64,000 nucleotides of DNA, taken from the NCBI RefSeq assembly GCF_003944835.1, contig NZ_RWIV01000001.1:313501-377500 (forward strand). Direction: 5' to 3'. The position numbers and the translations under genes are program-made. Shown here piece by piece: positions 7,558-16,928 of the stretch. This DNA comes from Bacillus sp. HMF5848 (GTDB lineage Bacteria > Bacillota > Bacilli > Bacillales > HMF5848). The notes under the pieces were generated by a model that saw only the letters and a program-made list of their open reading frames with translations, searched no databases and had not been told where the DNA came from. Positions within the stretch are counted from its first letter, which is position 1; the number at the start of each line of letters is the position of its first letter.

Positions 7558-8679
7558 ATGAATAAGGCACTAAAGTTTTTACTATTTACTTTAATCTCAT
7601 TTGCATTAATATTTACAGCTGGTTGTGGACAGTCAGATGAAGCTACGACTGAACCAGAGAAAACAACTGAAGAGAATACAGTTGCAAGTGAAGATACATC
7701 TGTGAGTTCAGAAGAAGCTACTGATAAAGGTGTAGTAAATTTATATACAAGCAGACATTATGATACAGATGCAGAGCTTTACAAGCGTTTTACAGAACAA
7801 ACAGGTATAGAAGTAAACGTTATTGAAGGTAAAGGCGATGAGCTAATGGAGCGTCTGGACCGTGAAGGTGAAGCGACAGAGGCAGACGTATTTTTAACAG
7901 CTGATGCTGGAAATTTAGCGAAGTTAAAGGAACGTGGTTTAACACAAGCTGTTAGTAGCGACGTGTTAATGACAAATATCCCTGAGAAATTACGTGATGT
8001 GGATAATCAATGGTTTGGTTTAACAAAGCGTGCACGTGTTATTGTGTATTCAAAGGATCGTGTGAATCCATCAGATTTATCGACATATGAAGATTTAGCT
8101 GATTCAAAATGGCAAGGCAAGATTTTAATTCGTTCATCTGAAAATATTTATAATCAATCTCTATTAGCTTCATTAATTGAGTTAAATGGAGAAGCAGCAG
8201 CAAAAGAATGGGCAGCAGGTGTATTAGCTAACATGGCAAGAGATCCACAAGGTGGAGATACGGACCAAGTAAAAGCTGTAGTTGCTGGTGAAGGCGATAT
8301 CGCTATTTCTAACACATATTACGTAGGAAGACTATTAAACTCTGATAATCCGGAAGATGTTAAGATTGGTGAGCAAGTAGGCGTATTCTTCCCGAACCAA
8401 GACACAACGGGAGCTCATATTAATATTAGTGGTGCAGCAGTGACTAAGCATGCGAAAAATGTTGATAATGCCATTAAGTTCTTAGAGTTCTTAACAGCTG
8501 AAGAAGCACAGGCTGTGTTTGCTGAAGGTAACAATGAATATCCTGTAAACGAAGCTGTTGAAGCGTCTGAGACATTAAAGTCATGGGGCGAGTTTAAAGA
8601 GCAAGATATTAACTTAACAATCCTAGGTGATAACAATGCTCGTGCTATTCAAATTTTCAATGAAGTTGGTTGGAAATAA
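7558..8679 (+). CDS. Ferric iron ABC transporter substrate-binding lipoprotein (FbpA/FutA type)
   Basis: A 373-residue binding protein for ferric iron. The N-terminus is a lipoprotein signal ending in lipobox FTAGC (Cys 23), followed by a low-complexity Glu/Thr/Ser linker (about residues 27-58). The mature part begins VNLYTSRHYDTDAELYKRF, as in FbpA/FutA/Sfu proteins, where a tyrosine of this segment and later ones (ISNTYYVGRLL) hold Fe3+. It starts after AGGGGGA. Two Fur boxes upstream agree with the role. It is separated from the permease gene by a hairpin. Confidence 0.93.
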   Translation: MNKALKFLLFTLISFALIFTAGCGQSDEATTEPEKTTEENTVASEDTSVSSEEATDKGVVNLYTSRHYDTDAELYKRFTEQTGIEVNVIEGKGDELMERLDREGEATEADVFLTADAGNLAKLKERGLTQAVSSDVLMTNIPEKLRDVDNQWFGLTKRARVIVYSKDRVNPSDLSTYEDLADSKWQGKILIRSSENIYNQSLLASLIELNGEAAAKEWAAGVLANMARDPQGGDTDQVKAVVAGEGDIAISNTYYVGRLLNSDNPEDVKIGEQVGVFFPNQDTTGAHINISGAAVTKHAKNVDNAIKFLEFLTAEEAQAVFAEGNNEYPVNEAVEASETLKSWGEFKEQDINLTILGDNNARAIQIFNEVGWK

Positions 8680-8691
8680 TTAAATGATGAT

Positions 8692-8730
8692 TGCAAAAAC
8701 CGTATCACACTTATGTGGTACGGTTTTGCA
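8692..8730 (+). terminator. Hairpin between iron-binding-protein and permease genes
   Basis: TGCAAAAACCGTATCAC and GTGGTACGGTTTTGCA pair over about 15 bp with one bulge and a G-T pair. It is likely a partial terminator limiting permease expression. Confidence 0.65.
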
Positions 8731-8854
8731 CATTTCATTGATATTGAAATTCACTTTCATTTAACTTTTTTGTATAATTGTTTTTGAACCTATTTATAGA
8801 GTGACAAAGTTGCTTAGAGTTATATGGGATTAGTAGTTATAAGGATGTGGCATT

Positions 8855-10498
8855 GTGAGAGTTATACAGCAAGTAAGGCGCCAAGTGAATATGTGGGCAG
8901 TATTAAGTTTTTTATTTGTTTTATTTATCTTACTACCTAATCTCTTAATTGCAGCCAACTTTTTTGCAGTACCAAATGAGAATTGGCAGCATATTAAAGA
9001 GTATTTATTATTGGATATTGTTTTCAATACTGTTATTTTAATGGTTTTTACTGGTGTTTTCACAACTTTTATTGGAACAAGTTTGGCATGGATTGTAACG
9101 GTTTACAAGTTCCCCTTAAGGGATTTCTTTAGGTGGGGGTTAATTTTACCTCTAGCGATACCTCCTTTTATTGGTGCTTATACGTACCATGGGATCCTAA
9201 ACTATACCGGTATTATTCAGTCCACACTTAGAAACCAGTTTAATATTTTAGTAGATCAAAAGTATTTCAATATTATGTCAATGGAAGGCAGCATTTTTAT
9301 TTTTACTATGTTTCTTTTCCCATATGTATACGTCATAACAAAGAGCTTCTTTGAAAATCAGTCATCATCTATTATTGAAAATGCAAGACTGTTAGGTGGG
9401 AATTCTTTTGAGATTTTCTTCCGGGTCATCTTTCCCATTTCAAGAGCAGCCATAATAGGTGGTGTTACCATAGTCATGTTAGAGGTAATTAACGATTATG
9501 GTGTTGTAAAGTATTATGGGATTCAAACGTTTATTACCGCTATTTTTCAAACGTGGTTTGCGATGAATGATATTGATTCAGCGTTTAAACTAGCAGGTAC
9601 TCTTATGATTATAGTCATTATTGTATTAGTTTTTGAAAAGCTGATAAGAGGGAGAAAACGCTTTAGCTATTCGACTACAAAGGTAAGGCCGATTCAACCA
9701 AGGCAGTTAAGCGGACCAAAAGCTTGGGTAGCACTCAGTTATTGTGGAAGTATCTTTGCTTTTGCGTTTTTCATCCCATTCGTTCAATTGATTCATTGGA
9801 TATTTATGACGTATGAAAGGATTTTAACGGTTGAATTCTTCACCTTAATAAAAAATTCATTTTTTGCTGCATCTATATCAGCTTTTATAGTTGTGACAGT
9901 GGCTTTAATTATTGCCAATTATACTCGTATTCATCACGGAATAGTTCCGAAAGTATTTTCTAGAATCACCATTCTAGGTTATTCTGTACCAGGTTCCATT
10001 ATTGCTATTGGAATCATTACCATTTTTTTAGCAGTAGATCGATGGATTTATTCACTTTCAGCAGCCTTTGACTTAGATCCTATAGTCGTACTTAGAACGA
10101 GTGTTGTTATGTTAATCTCGGCGTATGTTATTCGGTTTCTTGCTGTCGGATATAATTCTATTGAAGCAGGATTTGAAAAGGTGGGTACGAGCTTTACAGA
10201 AGCCTCAAGAGTTCTTGGTTCATCAACTTTAAAAACATTTTTCCGTATTGACATTCCAATGGTAAGAGGAGCAATATTCGGTGGCTTTATACTTGTTTTC
10301 GTAGATATTTTAAAAGAATTGCCACTAACTATGCTATTGCAACCATTTAATTTTCACACGTTAGCAACAAAGGCATTTCGTTATGCGAATGATGAAATGA
10401 TAAGTGAAGCGGCATCTGCTTCCATGCTAATCATTTTAATAAGTGGAATTTGTATCTTTTTCTTTCATAAGGTGCTTGATAAGGGGGGGCAAAACTGA
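8855..10498 (+). CDS. Ferric iron ABC transporter permease (FbpB/FutB type)
   Basis: A 547-residue fused permease with about 12 membrane helices in two homologous halves, as is usual for FbpB/SfuB proteins. Each half has an EAA-type coupling loop: ENARLLGGNSFEIFFRVIFP (about residue 175) and EASRVLGSSTLKTFFRIDIP (about residue 450). Translation starts at GTG 8855 after AAGGATG. The stop overlaps the ATPase start (TGATG), so the two are translated together. It moves Fe3+ handed over by the upstream lipoprotein. Confidence 0.92.
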   Translation: MRVIQQVRRQVNMWAVLSFLFVLFILLPNLLIAANFFAVPNENWQHIKEYLLLDIVFNTVILMVFTGVFTTFIGTSLAWIVTVYKFPLRDFFRWGLILPLAIPPFIGAYTYHGILNYTGIIQSTLRNQFNILVDQKYFNIMSMEGSIFIFTMFLFPYVYVITKSFFENQSSSIIENARLLGGNSFEIFFRVIFPISRAAIIGGVTIVMLEVINDYGVVKYYGIQTFITAIFQTWFAMNDIDSAFKLAGTLMIIVIIVLVFEKLIRGRKRFSYSTTKVRPIQPRQLSGPKAWVALSYCGSIFAFAFFIPFVQLIHWIFMTYERILTVEFFTLIKNSFFAASISAFIVVTVALIIANYTRIHHGIVPKVFSRITILGYSVPGSIIAIGIITIFLAVDRWIYSLSAAFDLDPIVVLRTSVVMLISAYVIRFLAVGYNSIEAGFEKVGTSFTEASRVLGSSTLKTFFRIDIPMVRGAIFGGFILVFVDILKELPLTMLLQPFNFHTLATKAFRYANDEMISEAASASMLIILISGICIFFFHKVLDKGGQN

Positions 10499-11217
10499 TG
10501 TTTGTACAAATTAAAAATCTAGAATTTCATTATAAAAACAGTAGTGAACCAACTATCAAGGATTTTTCCTTAAATATTGAAAAGGGAGAGATAATCTCTA
10601 TCCTTGGAGAGAGTGGGAGTGGAAAGAGTACCATTTTAAGACTAATTGCTGGATTAGAAGTTCCTAGTGCTGGTTCAATTACAATAAATAATAAAACAAT
10701 TGTCGATGGTGTTCATTATATCCCACCTGAAAAAAGAGAGGTTGGGATGGTATTTCAAGACTATGCCTTATTTCCTCACATGACTGTTTCAAATAATATA
10801 AAATACGGCTTACGGAAAATGAGCCGAAAACAAAAGCAAGAACGAATTGAAGAAATGCTATCTTTAGTCAATCTTTCAAAGTATAAAGACCGTTATCCAT
10901 ATGAGTTAAGTGGTGGTCAGCAACAGCGTGTAGCGCTAGCTAGGGCACTTGCGCCTGCTCCATCGCTACTAGTCTTTGATGAGCCATTTAGTAATCTAGA
11001 CACATACCTACAAATACAAATTAGAGATGACCTGAGAAAAATTTTAAAACAAACCGGCATTACATCTATTTTTGTCACGCATGATCAGGAGGATGCTAAA
11101 GTTCTTGCTGATGAAATTATTTACTTGGAGAGTGGTAAAGCTATTTGGAAAGGCACTCCGAACGAGTTGTTACCATATGCTCACTTTACTAAAGCAAAGC
11201 CTTTTCAAGTAAAATAG
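10498..11217 (+). CDS. Ferric iron ABC transporter ATP-binding protein
   Basis: A 239-residue nucleotide-binding subunit. Walker A is GESGSGKST (about residue 37), Q-loop FQDYALFPHM, signature LSGGQQQRVALARAL, Walker B LLVFDEP and H-switch VTHDQ. It is shorter than FbpC or MalK-type ATPases (about 350 residues) and lacks the C-terminal TOBE regulatory domain. It is the last gene of the iron operon; no strong terminator follows, only a weak AT-rich hairpin around 11270-11300. Confidence 0.94.
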   Translation: MFVQIKNLEFHYKNSSEPTIKDFSLNIEKGEIISILGESGSGKSTILRLIAGLEVPSAGSITINNKTIVDGVHYIPPEKREVGMVFQDYALFPHMTVSNNIKYGLRKMSRKQKQERIEEMLSLVNLSKYKDRYPYELSGGQQQRVALARALAPAPSLLVFDEPFSNLDTYLQIQIRDDLRKILKQTGITSIFVTHDQEDAKVLADEIIYLESGKAIWKGTPNELLPYAHFTKAKPFQVK

Positions 11218-11641
11218 ACAAACAATACAGTGCGAGTAACTCACCTCTTTTCTTTCATTTGACTGATGGGAAGGGTAAAGTAACATTGTTTTTTTTTACC
11301 TTACGGTGTTATAGAATCGTACTGATTGTTTGGCTCAAGTATGAACTGCTCGAGGGTATGTCAGACTAAGTAACAAAATGTAGATAACAGTTCTAGAAGG
11401 GAGTACGGTTGAAGAGAATTAGGAGAACATGATACAGTGAAAAAGTCTGACAAAAATGGACGATAACCAAAATCACCTAGTATACAAAATATTTTGTATG
11501 GGATCATTTCCAGGTTTTGAAGGTCTGTTTTTATGTAGGATCTCGTTAAAAACAAACAAAGTTTTTGGTGAACTATCTGATTTATGAAATTATCCACTCT
11601 GTTCGTTTTAAATAAGGGGATTTGTGTTAAGGAGAATATGT
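11218..11641. other. Gene-free stretch
   Basis: About 420 bp with no supported gene. It has T-runs at 11290-11298 and an AAGGAG ribosome site at 11629-11634 that belongs to the next small ORF. A reverse-strand frame at 11361-11597 lacks a ribosome site and resembles no family I know. Confidence 0.4.
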
Positions 11642-11929
11642 ATGAACTCTAATTTAAAGGATTTTGTAAAAAACACAATAGATAAAATGGGGTACTTTAA
11701 TAACACAAATGAAGAATGTATTAAAGAAATTGTTACATCAGCAATCAATTATTATCAATTAAAAACTTATGTGGAACATGAAGAGACTGAGTTAGGTATC
11801 AAAGATTTTTTGCATATAAACTCTATTGTTGAGGAAACTCTTTTATCTAAAATTATAGAGATTTCTTCAGTTAGTGATAATTGTGGTATAGAAGATATAT
11901 ACGAGGGACGCGTAATAAGACAATATTAG
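11642..11929 (+). CDS. Small protein of unknown function, 95 residues
   Basis: I do not recognise this protein. It is acidic and soluble, beginning MNSNLKDFVKNTIDKMGYF, with no membrane segment or signal. The ATG at 11642 is preceded at good spacing by AAGGAG; an in-frame GTG at 11624 lies before that site and is less likely. Composition and ribosome site make it a plausible gene. It lies 82 bp before the isocitrate dehydrogenase gene. Confidence 0.55.
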   Translation: MNSNLKDFVKNTIDKMGYFNNTNEECIKEIVTSAINYYQLKTYVEHEETELGIKDFLHINSIVEETLLSKIIEISSVSDNCGIEDIYEGRVIRQY

Positions 11930-12011
11930 GTGGGGATTAAGATTTTTGATGTAAAAAATAGTCAAAAACTTATGATATATATGGAGTTTTTTTGAAAGGG
12001 GAATTCTATCC

Positions 12012-13469
12012 ATGACACAAAAACGAGCAATTACTATAGCAAAAGGTGATGGCATTGGTCCCGAAATAATGGATGCTACCCTGAAAATTTTGGAGCACGC
12101 TGGAGCAATGATTGAACCTGAGTTTATTGATATTGGCGAAAAAGTATATTTATCAGGTAATACATCTGGCATATCAGAAGACGCTTGGGAATCTCTTAGA
12201 CGTACGAAAGTATTCTTAAAAGCTCCTATTACAACACCTCAAGGCGGAGGGTATAAAAGTTTAAATGTAACCATTCGTAAAACATTAGGCTTATATGCAA
12301 ATGTAAGACCCAACGTGTCTTATGCACCGTTCGTTGAAACGAAGCATCCGAGCATGGATCTTGTTATCATTCGTGAAAATGAAGAGGATTTATATGCAGG
12401 GATAGAGCATCAGCAAACACCGGAAGTGGTTCAATGTCTTAAGCTCATTACCCGTCCCGGCACGGAAAAGATTGTGCGTTATGCGTTTGAGTATGCAAGA
12501 AAAAATAACCGAAAAAAAGTAACATGCTTTACGAAAGATAACATCATGAAATTAACAGATGGGCTATTCCATAAAGTGTTCAAAGAGGTTGCCGAGGAAT
12601 ATCCTGAAATAGAGACAGAGCATTGGATTATAGATATTGGAATGGCAAAAATAGCAGATACACCAGAGGTCTTTGATGTTGTAGTGATGCCAAATCTTTA
12701 TGGAGATATTGCATCTGATGTAGCGGCTCAAATAACAGGGAGTGTGGGTCTTGCTGGTTCTGCAAACATTGGAGATCAAGTTGCCATGTTCGAAGCGATT
12801 CATGGTAGTGCTCCGGATATTGCAGGGAAAGGCATAGCTAACCCATCCGGGCTTATTAACGGTGCCATTATGATGCTTGTACATATTAATCAGCCGGAAG
12901 TGGCTGCGCGAATTCATAACGCATGGTTAAAAACATTAGAAGATGGTATTCACACGGGGGATATTGCCAAGGGTGGGCATTCAGTTGGTACTATAGAGTT
13001 TGCAGAAGCTGTTATTGAAAGATTAGGTAAAAAGCCAACAACCTATACACCAGTAGAATATAATCAGATCGAGTCTGCAGATGAGGCAGCTCGGATCAAT
13101 CCAGAAGTAATGAATCGTCCTAAACCCGATGTCGTACGCCAATTAGATGGTGTGGATGTATTTCTTTTTAACAATGAACTTACACCTAACGAGCTTGGTC
13201 AGAAGCTAGAACAGTTGGCAGGTCCAACTTTTAAGTTAGCCGTTATTACTAATCGAGGGGTAAAAGTATATCCACAAGGTTTCCCTGAAACATTTACAAC
13301 AGACCACTGGCGATGCCGTTTCGAATTAAAAGATCCGGAAAATGCAAATAACAATGAAATTATAGAGTTATTACAGAGAATAGATGAAGCGAATTTAGAT
13401 TTCATAAAAATCGAAAACCTCTATAAGTTTAACGGCGAAAGAGGATATTCTTTAGGTCAAGGTCAGTAG
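12012..13469 (+). CDS. Isocitrate dehydrogenase with C-terminal extension
   Basis: A 485-residue beta-decarboxylating dehydrogenase converting isocitrate to 2-oxoglutarate. The core (about 1-335) has GDGIGPE at the N-terminus and SLNVTIRKTLGLYANVRP, which keeps the Ser, Asn and Arg residues binding isocitrate. YGDIASD carries the metal-binding aspartates. A further about 140-residue domain follows (from about 365, KPDVVRQLDGVDVFLF), as in the Thermus/Rickettsia type rather than the about 420-residue B. subtilis Icd. The cofactor loop reads HGSAPDIAGKGIANP, with Asp269-Ile270 where NADP-specific E. coli Icd has Lys-Tyr; Asp there usually favours NAD. It is not next to citZ or mdh, so it may be an accessory enzyme. 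Confidence 0.88.
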   Translation: MTQKRAITIAKGDGIGPEIMDATLKILEHAGAMIEPEFIDIGEKVYLSGNTSGISEDAWESLRRTKVFLKAPITTPQGGGYKSLNVTIRKTLGLYANVRPNVSYAPFVETKHPSMDLVIIRENEEDLYAGIEHQQTPEVVQCLKLITRPGTEKIVRYAFEYARKNNRKKVTCFTKDNIMKLTDGLFHKVFKEVAEEYPEIETEHWIIDIGMAKIADTPEVFDVVVMPNLYGDIASDVAAQITGSVGLAGSANIGDQVAMFEAIHGSAPDIAGKGIANPSGLINGAIMMLVHINQPEVAARIHNAWLKTLEDGIHTGDIAKGGHSVGTIEFAEAVIERLGKKPTTYTPVEYNQIESADEAARINPEVMNRPKPDVVRQLDGVDVFLFNNELTPNELGQKLEQLAGPTFKLAVITNRGVKVYPQGFPETFTTDHWRCRFELKDPENANNNEIIELLQRIDEANLDFIKIENLYKFNGERGYSLGQGQ

Positions 13470-13627
13470 ATTACAAAGTAAGAATACAGACTTTCATCTT
13501 ATAGGAACAAAAGACAATGCAGTGGTGGGTACATGGGTACATGTTGCTAACAACTGAAGCAAATTAAGGATGCGAATATGAAGAGAAGTTTTAAAAACTT
13601 AAAAGAATAAACAAAGTAACGACCGAA

Positions 13628-13657
13628 AGATAGCTGAGAGATCTAGCTATCTTTTTT
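13628..13657 (+). terminator. Rho-independent terminator
   Basis: Stem AGATAGCT (13628-13635) with AGCTATCT (13645-13652), followed by TTTTTT. It ends the isocitrate dehydrogenase transcript. From 13658 to 13925 I see nothing but AT-rich sequence; a TTGACT at about 13854 may belong to the promoter of the next gene. Confidence 0.8.
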
Positions 13658-13938
13658 CTGTTTAAGGGTACATAGTCAACATATGAAAATTAGAATTTCT
13701 TTTATCTCGAAGGAACTTCGTGGATTTTCTATGCAAAAGCGGATTTGTGAATAATGACGACGGGTTTCATAGAATTTTTCTGATCAATGTACATTTTCGG
13801 TGATTTATTCGATGTATATACGTTACTGTGCTAAGCCCCTTTTCTTGACTCTCTTTCGCTAAAAAGTTAAATTGGGCTTATATTCATAATGCGTTTGAGT
13901 TTTAATAATAAATAATAGTCTAGGAGGAAGTTGATAGA

Positions 13939-14232
13939 ATGGTTTTAAATAGAATTACAGATGCTATTAAATCTTCAAAAGGTTTAGAAACAGGGGCAAT
14001 CGATGGAAGAAAAATGGTGAACATTGTTCATACTGCAAATAACTTTAAATCAAGTATTGTGCTACATACTCCAACGCGAACTATTGATGTAAAGAGCTTT
14101 TTAGGTTTAAGTGTATCCTTACTTGAAGGTGAAGAGTACAAATTGGAAATTCATGGAGATGATCAAGAAGAAGCAAAAAAAGTAATGAATCAGTCATTTT
14201 CTGAATATGGAATTACTGTTTCTTTTATATAG
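13939..14232 (+). CDS. HPr/Crh-like protein without catalytic histidine
   Basis: A 97-residue protein matching the HPr fold. TANNFKSSIVLHTPTRTIDV and KSFLGLSVSLLEG align with TASKYDADVNLEYNGKTVNL and KSIMGVMSLGIAKG of B. subtilis HPr. The alignment places Asp22 at the PTS phosphorylation site His15 (IDGRK against IHARP) and Ser53 at the regulatory Ser46. It therefore cannot carry PTS phosphate on His but may be a target of HPr kinase, like Crh (Gln at this position). It is preceded by AGGAGG, is monocistronic and has its own terminator. A catabolite-control role is inferred. Confidence 0.75.
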   Translation: MVLNRITDAIKSSKGLETGAIDGRKMVNIVHTANNFKSSIVLHTPTRTIDVKSFLGLSVSLLEGEEYKLEIHGDDQEEAKKVMNQSFSEYGITVSFI

Positions 14233-14263
14233 TATTGCAAATAACTTTGACATACTTCGTAAG

Positions 14264-14297
14264 AAATCCTATCTATAACTAGATGGGATTTTTTTTA
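14264..14297 (+). terminator. Rho-independent terminator
   Basis: AAATCCTATCT (14264-14274) pairs with AGATGGGATTT (14281-14291) with one G-T pair and a 6-nt loop, then a T-run. It closes the HPr-like gene. Confidence 0.82.
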
Positions 14298-14577
14298 TGT
14301 TTTCTAATTGTGCAGTCCTCATTTGTCGTAATTTGTGACCAAGTTGTGAAGGTTGTGGAAAAGGCACAAAAAACTACTTCGGATATCATTGACTTCAATT
14401 TCACCTGAATATACAATGAGATTGTAATTAGTTAACTGTGTTAACCAAAAGAAATAAGTAAAGAAAAAGACCTATAAAATAGAGGTTTTATGGGAAATAT
14501 TAATTAGTTTAAAAGATGAATTAAAGGTATTTAACACAAGGGTTTATAATATCATGTTTTCGGGAGAAGGGACCAAG
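14298..14577 (+). promoter_or_regulatory. Upstream region of the ROK regulator and catabolic island
   Basis: No ORF. It contains GTTAACTGTGTTAAC (14431-14445), two GTTAAC palindromes 3 bp apart, and a TATAAT at 14545-14550 close to the start codon. If that is the -10, the in-frame ATG at 14554 cannot be the start. GTTAAC could be an operator half site, but this is a guess. Confidence 0.35.
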
Positions 14578-15783
14578 TTGATTGAAAGAGGATTGAATCA
14601 AAGGAATGTAAAAATCGAAAATCGAAGCAACATTTTAAAAATCTTGAGAAATCAAAGAGACATTTCCCGTAAAGATATATCTGATCAATTAGGGTTAACA
14701 AAAGCAGCTGTTTCATCGATTATTTCTGACATGATTGACGAGAATCTCATTGTTGAAACAGGTAACCAGGAAACCGGACTTGTCGGTAGAAATAAGATTC
14801 TATTAGAGCTAAACAAGGATTACGGCTTTGTTCTTGGATTGTTAATTGCTGAAACTTATATAACCTTGCTAGTAACTAATGTCATGGGTGAAACTGTTGA
14901 TATGTATGTGCACGAGCTTGCTCAGGATGAAAGCGTTAACATTGATGAAACTATAGAAATGATAGTAGACAAAGCACTTTATCTTTTATGGACCAATGGA
15001 ATAGAGAGAAAATCTGTTTTGGGCATAGGTATAGGCTATATTGGTGAAATGGATAGTATTAATATCGATTACATTAAGTCTCAAATCAGCAACAGGCTTA
15101 ACTTGACAGCTGTGATGAGTAATAACGTTAAGGCGCTAGCGATGATGCAGATGGACTTTAGTTCTAGAGAGACTAGTGAAAACTTTCTGTTCGTTAAGTA
15201 TGGTCCGGGCTTAGGTATGGCCATTGTCCAAGGTGGGAAGATCATTGAAGGCTCTGATCATAAGGCTGGAGAGATTGGTCACACCATTGTAGATATGGAT
15301 GCTGATACGTCTTGCCGCTGTGGCAGAAAGGGTTGTCTCGAGTCCTTAATCTCGGAAAAAGGAATTGTTAAGGATATTGAAAAACTCGGAACAAAGTACA
15401 GCCATCTCATTATTAATAAAAATCTCTCTATGATTGATTATACAAGCGTTAATGAATTACTAGAAATAAAAGATGAACCAATTACTTCAATTTTTGAACA
15501 GCGCTATGATTATTTCGCTAAGTCATTAGCTAACACAATTATTCTACTAAACCCTGACTATGTGTGTGTTTACGGAGTGATATTCAGTCAGCCTAAGATT
15601 TTTAAGATGATTAACAGCAGGGTAAACGATTATCTAGGAGCAAATACGAAGGCTGTTATAAGGCTTTCCAATTTAGATCCAAACAGCAGTGCCATCGGAC
15701 CAGCAGCCTTAGCGCTTAGAAAACTGTTCTATAATGTCGGTGGATACAGAGAGTATACGCAGAGGGACAAGCTCATTAATTAG
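14578..15783 (+). CDS. ROK-family transcriptional regulator (NagC/XylR type)
   Basis: About 401 residues. The N-terminal winged helix-turn-helix is ISRKDISDQLGLTKAAVSSI. A ROK sugar-kinase-like domain follows, with the zinc motif CRCGRKGCLES and the HKAGEIGH segment. ROK repressors respond to sugars or sugar phosphates. TTG 14578 is chosen because GGAGAAGG sits 7 bp before it; ATG 14554 is a less likely alternative that adds 8 residues. It heads the island, 62 bp before the TctC gene, with a perfect 16-bp palindrome in that gap. It is probably the island's regulator, with its inducer a sugar of the pathway. Confidence 0.88.
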   Translation: MIERGLNQRNVKIENRSNILKILRNQRDISRKDISDQLGLTKAAVSSIISDMIDENLIVETGNQETGLVGRNKILLELNKDYGFVLGLLIAETYITLLVTNVMGETVDMYVHELAQDESVNIDETIEMIVDKALYLLWTNGIERKSVLGIGIGYIGEMDSINIDYIKSQISNRLNLTAVMSNNVKALAMMQMDFSSRETSENFLFVKYGPGLGMAIVQGGKIIEGSDHKAGEIGHTIVDMDADTSCRCGRKGCLESLISEKGIVKDIEKLGTKYSHLIINKNLSMIDYTSVNELLEIKDEPITSIFEQRYDYFAKSLANTIILLNPDYVCVYGVIFSQPKIFKMINSRVNDYLGANTKAVIRLSNLDPNSSAIGPAALALRKLFYNVGGYREYTQRDKLIN

Positions 15784-15790
15784 GTGGTAA

Positions 15791-15806
15791 ATGGCAAATT
15801 TGCCAT
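15791..15806. promoter_or_regulatory. 16-bp perfect palindrome, candidate ROK operator
   Basis: ATGGCAAATTTGCCAT lies between the ROK gene stop and the TctC gene. No T-run follows and the arms abut without a loop, so it fits a protein-binding site rather than a terminator. It may control the whole island downstream. Confidence 0.6.
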
Positions 15807-15845
15807 AATAAATACATATCAAAAAGAGAAAGGAATGAAGGTTTC

Positions 15846-16901
15846 ATGCAAAGATTTCTCAAGGTGGGGTTAGTATTACTAATGGCGTTGGTTGTAGTGG
15901 TTGCATCAGTGGGATGCCAGCAAAAGAGCGAAGGCACGTCTGGCGAAGCAAAGTCAGGCTCCGCATCAGGAAAGAAGGAAACAGTTAAGATCATAGTTCC
16001 TTACGGTGTTGGTGGGACAGCTGATGCTATCGCTAGAAAGTATGGAAAGGTTGCGGGCGATCTATATCCAGAGTATGAGTTCGTTGTAGAACAAAAAACT
16101 GGTGGGGACGGATTTGTTGGAGCAGCTTACTTCCAGAATGTGGATCCTGATAAAAAAGAATTATTTTTACTTGGTTATGGTAACGCTTACAGACATGAAT
16201 TTGGTAAAAAATACGGCACTGAGGACGTTCCTTATGATTTAAGTGCATTCAAGCCATTAGCGTATGTAGATGATAGAACTTGGATTCTTTATGGTAATCC
16301 TGGGGATACTCTTGACGATGTAATTGAAAAAGCAAAAGCTGGCACTTTGAAAATGTCAGGTGGAAATCCACTTTCTGATCCTCATTTAGCGCTTGGTGCT
16401 TTGCTAGCAGTTGATGGTGGAAAAGTAACAGTTGTTGGCTATGATGGTGGTGCTGCACAAAAGCAAGGTCTTGTATCTGGTGAAGTTGACGTATTTATCG
16501 GAACAACACAAGCAGGTATGGAGGAAGTTGAAGCAGGTACTTTAATTCCACTGTTAGCTTTCTCTGAAAACGGTTACGAAGGGTTAGTAGATCCTAATGG
16601 TCCTGTGAGTGTTCCTGGTTTAGTGACTAACAAGCATACGGCACTTGATGCTAACAAAGATTATTCTAGTTCAATTGTACCTGCTGGTGGCTTCCTTGCT
16701 GGTCGTACTGGAATGGATCAAGCGTGGGCTGACAAAGTTATTGAAATCAGTAAAGCAGTTTGGAATGAACCAGAATACCATGAGTGGATTGCAGAAATTG
16801 GTCTAAACCGTTTTGAAATTTATGGAGATGATGCTCAAGCAGCATTAGAATCTGGAATTAAAAAGGCAGACGAAGCGTTTAAATTGCTTAGCGGTAAGTA
16901 G
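15846..16901 (+). CDS. tctC: TTT-type substrate-binding lipoprotein (TctC/Bug family)
   Basis: A 351-residue extracytoplasmic binding protein of the tripartite tricarboxylate transporter system. Its lipoprotein signal ends ASVGC (Cys 24). The mature part begins KIIVPYGVGGTADAIARKY, the Bug-family ligand loop that binds anionic groups, and VEQKTGGDGFVGAAYF follows. Known ligands are carboxylates such as citrate, and a few other anions. Here it heads a sulfoquinovose-type island, so a sulfonated sugar (SQ or SQ-glycerol) is the inferred ligand. Confidence 0.88.
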   Translation: MQRFLKVGLVLLMALVVVVASVGCQQKSEGTSGEAKSGSASGKKETVKIIVPYGVGGTADAIARKYGKVAGDLYPEYEFVVEQKTGGDGFVGAAYFQNVDPDKKELFLLGYGNAYRHEFGKKYGTEDVPYDLSAFKPLAYVDDRTWILYGNPGDTLDDVIEKAKAGTLKMSGGNPLSDPHLALGALLAVDGGKVTVVGYDGGAAQKQGLVSGEVDVFIGTTQAGMEEVEAGTLIPLLAFSENGYEGLVDPNGPVSVPGLVTNKHTALDANKDYSSSIVPAGGFLAGRTGMDQAWADKVIEISKAVWNEPEYHEWIAEIGLNRFEIYGDDAQAALESGIKKADEAFKLLSGK

Positions 16902-16928
16902 AAAAGCGTACTCTATTAAACAATCAAA

